A stretch of DNA of 9,185 nucleotides from CAYLLN01 sp036496265 (GTDB lineage Bacteria; Planctomycetota; Planctomycetia; Pirellulales; Pirellulaceae), in assembly GCA_036496265.1 (NCBI GenBank), contig DASXLL010000351.1:1-9185 (forward strand), in the 5' to 3' direction. Of the stretch, positions 5,587-9,185 are shown piece by piece (the first letter of the stretch is position 1; every line of letters starts with the position of its first letter). The position numbers were made by a program, and so were the translations under genes. The notes under the pieces were generated by a model. The model saw only the letters and a program-made list of their open reading frames with translations, was not told the origin of the DNA and searched no databases.

Positions 5587-6975
5587 ATGGACCAATTGCG
5601 AAAAGCTTGGGAATGGTTCGAGCGGCAACACTTTTGGGTGCTGATCGTTGTCGTGACTCTCGTTGCCTTGGGTTGCTGGTGGCATGGCGCAACCGCTCTT
5701 AGCAAGCAGTTCACGGCGAACAAGCAAATCATTGACCAAGAATTTAGTTCCATCAAAGGCGAAATCGGCAAGAGCTTTCACGCTAACGAAAAGCTCAAAG
5801 ATCAGCAAACGGCCGAAATCAAAAAGCAGAGCGATAGCGTTGCCGAAATTTGGAAGCGGCTCTACGATCGTCAGCGCGCCAGCGTGCTCAAGTGGCCGGA
5901 TGTGCTCAGCGATCGCTTCCGTACCGATATCGAGCGGCTTAAGTTCGGCCAAGAGATTCCGCTCGACTTGCGCAATAACTATCGCGACTACGTCGGCCGG
6001 TATTTTCCATCGCTACCCAAAATTGTCGATGCGGCGGAGTCGGCGGCCAACGAATCCGGCGGCGGGCGCTACCAATCTCGCGGCGGCGGCGGAAGAGGTT
6101 ACCCGGGTCGAGGCTACGCATCTCGCGAATCCAACGAGACAACGGAGCAAGAAGACGAGCATATCGTCCAATGGCTCGATCAGCAGCACATCCGTGACGA
6201 GCTCGACATGCCCACCACGCCCACCGCGATGAAGATCTGGGTCACGCAAGAGGACCTTTGGGTTTATGAAACACTACTCGGCATCATCAAGCACACCAAC
6301 GATGCCGCCGGCGCTGATCGTGCCTCGAATGCCGCGGTGCGCGTCATCGAATCGCTCGACGTGGGTCGACTGGCGGCCCTCGAAAGCCGCACCCCAGGCC
6401 GCATCGAGATGCCGCAAGCGGCCCCCTCACCGGGCGCAGCAGCTGAAGGCGGTGGCCGCGGCGGCCCTCCGCCAATGGCTGGCGGTCGCGAGATGGGAAT
6501 GGGCCGAGGTGGCGAGATGGCCGGTGAGGGTGGCCGAGGCGGTGCGGAAGATGCCGCCGCGAGCGACGCCGCGCTCCTCGCCGGACGCTATCTCGACAAC
6601 GACGAAAAGCCCATTGCAACCGTCGATCCCGCGGCCGGCGCAGCAGCCTTCGGCACGGAATATAAGCGACTCCCCGTGCGAATGGTGTTACAGATGGACC
6701 AGCGTTGGCTTTCGCATCTGGTTGCGGAATGTGCCAATGCCTCCTTACAGGTCGAAGTCAAAGAAGTTCGGATCAACCCCTCCGACGCTGGCGCATCAGG
6801 CGGCGGCGGTCGCGGCGGCGGCCGCGGTGGCTATAGTTCGTCAGCGAGCACCGAAGGCGGACAAATGACACCTGAGTCCGACTCGAACTTCAAGCGCATC
6901 ATCATTCAGGGAATTGTCTACATTTTCAACGAGCCAAACACCGCGGCGATTCAAGTCGCCGACGCACAGAAGTAA
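5587..6975 (+). CDS. Bitopic membrane protein, PilO/GspM-like layout, with RG-rich inserts
   Basis: This 462-residue protein has a short cytoplasmic start, one transmembrane helix (about 16-33, WVLIVVVTLVALGCWW), then a charged helical segment (35-95) likely to be a coiled coil. Two regions look like halves of a PilO-type periplasmic module: 215-265 (MKIWVTQEDLWVYETLLGII to VRVIESLDVGR) and 359-456 (YKRLPVRMVLQM, helix 371-384, LQVEVKEVRI, then KRIIIQGIVYIFNEP). PilO and GspM have one transmembrane helix, a coil and ferredoxin-like folds, and pair with PilN or GspL; position just after the PilM-PilN-like gene agrees. The LPV-strand followed by a helix recalls PilO. Odd features are RG-rich tracts at 158-176, 285-319 and 404-416; typical PilO has about 200 residues, so these account for much of the extra length. 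No family motif is decisive, so the PilO role is inference; that it is a real membrane gene is clear. Confidence 0.8.
   Translation: MDQLRKAWEWFERQHFWVLIVVVTLVALGCWWHGATALSKQFTANKQIIDQEFSSIKGEIGKSFHANEKLKDQQTAEIKKQSDSVAEIWKRLYDRQRASVLKWPDVLSDRFRTDIERLKFGQEIPLDLRNNYRDYVGRYFPSLPKIVDAAESAANESGGGRYQSRGGGGRGYPGRGYASRESNETTEQEDEHIVQWLDQQHIRDELDMPTTPTAMKIWVTQEDLWVYETLLGIIKHTNDAAGADRASNAAVRVIESLDVGRLAALESRTPGRIEMPQAAPSPGAAAEGGGRGGPPPMAGGREMGMGRGGEMAGEGGRGGAEDAAASDAALLAGRYLDNDEKPIATVDPAAGAAAFGTEYKRLPVRMVLQMDQRWLSHLVAECANASLQVEVKEVRINPSDAGASGGGGRGGGRGGYSSSASTEGGQMTPESDSNFKRIIIQGIVYIFNEPNTAAIQVADAQK
6058..6114 (+). repeat. RG-rich tract 1 of the PilO-like protein
   Basis: Residues 158-176 are Gly/Arg with Tyr and Ser (including RYQSRGGGGRGYPGRGY). 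The tract separates the coiled-coil part from the first putative ferredoxin-like half. Confidence 0.8.
6439..6543 (+). repeat. RG/Met-rich tract 2 of the PilO-like protein
   Basis: Residues 285-319 alternate Gly with Arg, Met, Pro and Glu (GGGRGGPPP, GREMGMGRGGEM, GEGGRGG). It lies between the two putative ferredoxin-like halves. The GGTCGCGAGATGGGAATGGG-type DNA suggests growth of a short repeat unit. Confidence 0.8.
6796..6834 (+). repeat. RG-rich tract 3 of the PilO-like protein
   Basis: Residues 404-416 read SGGGGRGGGRGGY. The tract interrupts the second putative ferredoxin-like half, just before its last strand (435-447). The underlying DNA is a GGC/CGC/GGT triplet run. Confidence 0.8.
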
Positions 6976-6979
6976 CGCG

Positions 6980-6992
6980 GCGCTCGGAGCGC
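6980..6992 (+). other. Intercistronic palindrome before the third gene
   Basis: GCGCTC-G-GAGCGC is a perfect palindrome (five-pair stem with a three-base loop as RNA). It lies between the stop codon of the PilO-like gene (6973-6975) and the ribosome-binding site of the next gene (6993-6997), which it directly abuts. It could affect translation start or message processing. Chance is also possible at this length. Confidence 0.4.
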
Positions 6993-6997
6993 AAGGA
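6993..6997 (+). promoter_or_regulatory. Ribosome-binding site of the third platform gene
   Basis: AAGGA with a seven-base spacer to ATG 7005 is the best Shine-Dalgarno match in the window and fixes the start. Confidence 0.75.
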
Positions 6998-7004
6998 ACA
7001 TTAA

Positions 7005-9134
7005 ATGAAAGCTAGTCTCAACGGACTCGGCGGCATCAAGGGAATCGCTTTGGCCCACGGCGAAAAGCTGGGCATGGCCATCGTCGCCTGCCTGGCCCTC
7101 TTTTTGATTTATAAAGCGTTGCAGCTGCCTTCGCTTGATTCCAGCCATCAGCCGAACGAATTGGACGGCCTCGTTAGCAAGGCGAAAGCGGCGGTGGAAG
7201 CGGCAGATTTTGCCAGCGCCCCGGCGGACCAAGTCCGCTACTACAAGGCCTCCGCGAAGGTCGCCGAAACCACGATTCCCGAAAAGGCATACAGCGTCGC
7301 GATCGATTGGGACCCGGCCGTCGTGCCTCCGGTGGTTCTCCGTAAGGATCCAGTGCTGCTCAACGCCCAAAAGCTCGAAGCCAACGGCGGCTCCGGCTTG
7401 CTCGCCTTCACCAACGACGATATCCGCAAGCAGCGAGCGCTCGAAGAACAGCAGGAGGCCGAACGCAAGGCCAAGGCCGACCAAAAGGAACTAGATCGCC
7501 AGCAGAAGGAAGGCGAGCAGGGAAAGGGCCAGCGCTCTGGTGGGGCCGCCAAAAACGACCGCACGGGCCGTGGCGGCGAAATGATTGATCCTGAGCATCC
7601 GAATCGCCGCGCCGTTTCCGGCATGGCCCGCCCGGCTGGCATCCCTATCGCCGGCGATGAAGAAATCCGCACCGCCTATTGGGCCACCGTCCTCGCCAAA
7701 GTACCGATCAAAGAGCAATTCAAACTCTATCACGATGCATTTGAGAAAGCCCGGGGCTATGCTCCGGAATCCGATTCTCCGCATTATCTAGGTTTCAAAG
7801 TCCAGCGCGCCGAGATCGTGCCGGGGCAAGACAAACTCAACTGGCAGCCCGTCTCAGTCTACAACGGCAAGGGACAACTAATCGGATCGGCCGTCTCTTC
7901 GCTGACGCTCAACGGGCGCACCGGCGAAGAAGGCAAGAAATCGATTCCCGGCGTTGCCGACGATTGGGCCGCGCGATCTGAAGAGGTCGTCGACCCGCGC
8001 TATCTCGACGACGATGGTGTGCTGGCTTTCCCCTTGCCGCCGATGGTCGGTCGCGGCTGGGGTGCCGAAGTTACCCACTCGGACATTCCGCTGGCGTCGC
8101 AAGCAACCGACACCGAAGCTGAAACGCCCCAACCGGAAGAAAAAAAGCCTGACGCTGCTGCGGCGCCGGCGGTGGATGAATTTGCGCCCGGCGATCCCAA
8201 CAACACATCCGCGACATCTCGCGGTGGTCCTCCCTCAATCGGTCGCGGCGGCGGACGAAGCCGTGGCGGATATGGCGGCGGTGGCGGTCGCGGCGGATAC
8301 GGCCAGCGTGGCATGGCGATAAGTGAACGCGGCGGGCGAGGCGAATATACCGGGGCGGCCGGCCGAGGCGGCCCGCGCGGCGCAGCCGCAGATTTGGCGC
8401 CGCAGGTTCCCAATTGGCTGTTGCGGTTCTTTGATTTCAGCGTCGAACCAGGCAAGAAATACAAATACCGAGTGCAACTGGTGCTGCAAGATCCAAATCA
8501 AAATGCTCCGTCCGATTCGCTCGATTCGTCCGTGATCAACCGGCTGAAGTCTGAAAAGGCGGCTAAGCACGGCCACTATCGCACTCCCGAAGATTGGAGC
8601 GAGCCCAGCCCGATCGTCAGCATTCCGCTTGCGGGCAACGTCCACGTCGCCGCTGCCAAGCCGGCTTCCGACCGCTTGAACGATGAGCCGTCTGCCACTC
8701 TGCTTGTTGACTCCTTCGGCTCCGACGACAAAGGTAAGGCCACCGAAGCAGCTAAAGAAGACGAGTTCAAACGCGGCAGTGTTGCCAACATGACGAAAGA
8801 CGTCGAGATTCTCGACAATCAAGGTCAGCAAGCCTTCATCGACTTGGCGAAAAACTTTCAATTTCGCACCGGGATTACCGTCATCGACATCGACGGCGGC
8901 GAACAGCTCGCCAAAGACCTGAAAAAACCGGCGCGCGTTCTACTAATGGATCCCGCCGGCCAATTGTTCGTGCAAAACGAGGTCGACGACCAGGATGCCG
9001 TCCAGCTGCATCGGGACATCTTCAGCGACGCCGATAAAAAAGGCACGCGCACCGGCGGCCGTGGTGAACCTGCGCCTCCGGGTCGAGAGGGCCCGCGCTC
9101 GCCTGGTGGCTTCCAGCAGGGCTTTGGCCGGTAG
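7005..9134 (+). CDS. Large bitopic membrane protein with charged coil and RGG tract, family unknown
   Basis: I do not recognise this 709-residue protein as a named family. It has one N-terminal transmembrane helix (about 23-39) with no cleavage motif, so the rest is probably periplasmic. Segments in order: a helical stretch (50-70); AYSVAIDWDPAVVPPVVLRK (95-114); a highly charged coil (137-172, KQRALEEQQEAERKAKADQK); an Arg/Gly patch; a folded module (about 219-345) with VPIKEQFKLYHDAF and YLGFKVQRAEIVPG; an acidic/Pro linker (368-400); an RGG-rich tract (405-460); and a module with WLLRFFDFSVEPGKKYKYRV (471-490) and WSEPSPIVSIP (531-541), which recall fibronectin-III-like strands. The remainder (600-675) has FIDLAKNFQFRTGITVIDID and ARVLLMDPAGQLFVQNE. 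It ends in a second Gly/Pro/Arg tail. It follows the PilO-like gene by 29 bases, so I infer a structural partner of the same envelope machine, perhaps in the place of PilP or a scaffold. Function is unproven. Confidence 0.8.
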   Translation: MKASLNGLGGIKGIALAHGEKLGMAIVACLALFLIYKALQLPSLDSSHQPNELDGLVSKAKAAVEAADFASAPADQVRYYKASAKVAETTIPEKAYSVAIDWDPAVVPPVVLRKDPVLLNAQKLEANGGSGLLAFTNDDIRKQRALEEQQEAERKAKADQKELDRQQKEGEQGKGQRSGGAAKNDRTGRGGEMIDPEHPNRRAVSGMARPAGIPIAGDEEIRTAYWATVLAKVPIKEQFKLYHDAFEKARGYAPESDSPHYLGFKVQRAEIVPGQDKLNWQPVSVYNGKGQLIGSAVSSLTLNGRTGEEGKKSIPGVADDWAARSEEVVDPRYLDDDGVLAFPLPPMVGRGWGAEVTHSDIPLASQATDTEAETPQPEEKKPDAAAAPAVDEFAPGDPNNTSATSRGGPPSIGRGGGRSRGGYGGGGGRGGYGQRGMAISERGGRGEYTGAAGRGGPRGAAADLAPQVPNWLLRFFDFSVEPGKKYKYRVQLVLQDPNQNAPSDSLDSSVINRLKSEKAAKHGHYRTPEDWSEPSPIVSIPLAGNVHVAAAKPASDRLNDEPSATLLVDSFGSDDKGKATEAAKEDEFKRGSVANMTKDVEILDNQGQQAFIDLAKNFQFRTGITVIDIDGGEQLAKDLKKPARVLLMDPAGQLFVQNEVDDQDAVQLHRDIFSDADKKGTRTGGRGEPAPPGREGPRSPGGFQQGFGR
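8217..8384 (+). repeat. RGG-rich tract of the third platform protein
   Basis: Residues 405-460 consist mainly of Gly and Arg with Tyr, Ser, Ala and Pro, including SIGRGGGRSRGGYGGGGGRG. The strongest repetition is at about 8242-8310, where GGCGG/CGCGG triplets recur. The tract separates the central module from the putative beta-sandwich-like module that follows. Confidence 0.85.
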
Positions 9135-9185
9135 CGCCAATTTGATCTCGTTGTAGCGCCTCCATAACGCGCCTGTTTGCTGCGC
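9135..9185. other. Right-edge sequence after the third gene
   Basis: Only 51 bases remain. GTAGCGCC occurs at 9131-9138, spanning the stop codon, and again at 9153-9160. There is no hairpin with a T-run, so no terminator is visible and the operon may continue beyond the window. Confidence 0.5.

Noticed and set aside
6796..8384. GGC/CGC triplet runs as CRISPR-like or transposon repeats
   Set aside because: Units are irregular, lie in frame inside coding sequence and translate as RG-rich tracts; there is no repeat-spacer structure.

Overview
The window looks like chromosomal DNA of a GC-rich diderm bacterium, most probably a planctomycete of the Pirellula/Pirellulales kind. This rests on family resemblance by eye: a long BamD-like TPR protein, a Cmk with an EGRDQ-type motif, and a PilM-type protein carrying a large C-terminal extension, followed by two bitopic proteins rich in Arg-Gly. 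No mobile element, CRISPR array, rRNA or tRNA was found.

Left half, minus strand, read right to left: cmk (cytidylate kinase, 2702 to 2055) overlaps plsC (1-acylglycerol-3-phosphate acyltransferase, 2058 to 1432) by the four bases ATGA. After a 131-base gap comes a BamD/YfiO-like outer-membrane assembly protein (1300 down to base 1), which runs off the left edge. Together these look like a housekeeping and envelope-biogenesis operon: CDP supply, phosphatidic acid synthesis and outer-membrane protein assembly.

Centre, 2703-3286: a non-coding divergent region of 584 bases. Its clearest signal is an intrinsic-terminator-like hairpin on the minus strand (about 2995-3035). No annotated minus-strand gene lies upstream of it, so it may end a small RNA, attenuate a long cmk leader, or block antisense transcription from the plus-strand operon.

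Right half, plus strand: three closely spaced genes, each with a recognisable Shine-Dalgarno sequence. (1) A 758-residue protein with a PilM actin-like ATPase domain fused in one chain to a PilN-like part (NLLP motif, transmembrane helix, helical segment, ferredoxin-like periplasmic region). (2) A 462-residue bitopic protein that resembles PilO/GspM in layout: transmembrane helix, coiled coil, two putative ferredoxin-like halves. (3) A 709-residue bitopic protein of no recognised family, with a charged coil, two putative beta-sandwich-like modules and a long RGG-rich tract. I read these as the inner-membrane alignment platform of a type IV pilus or type II secretion-like machine in an unusual fused and expanded form. 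The pilin, secretin and motor ATPases are not in the window. The assignment to PilN and PilO is inference from motifs and layout, and protein 3 is unassigned.

The most notable points are the PilM-PilN fusion, the Arg-Gly-rich inserts found in all three proteins (in two of them apparently at the equivalent place, before the last strand of the ferredoxin-like fold), and the orphan minus-strand terminator.
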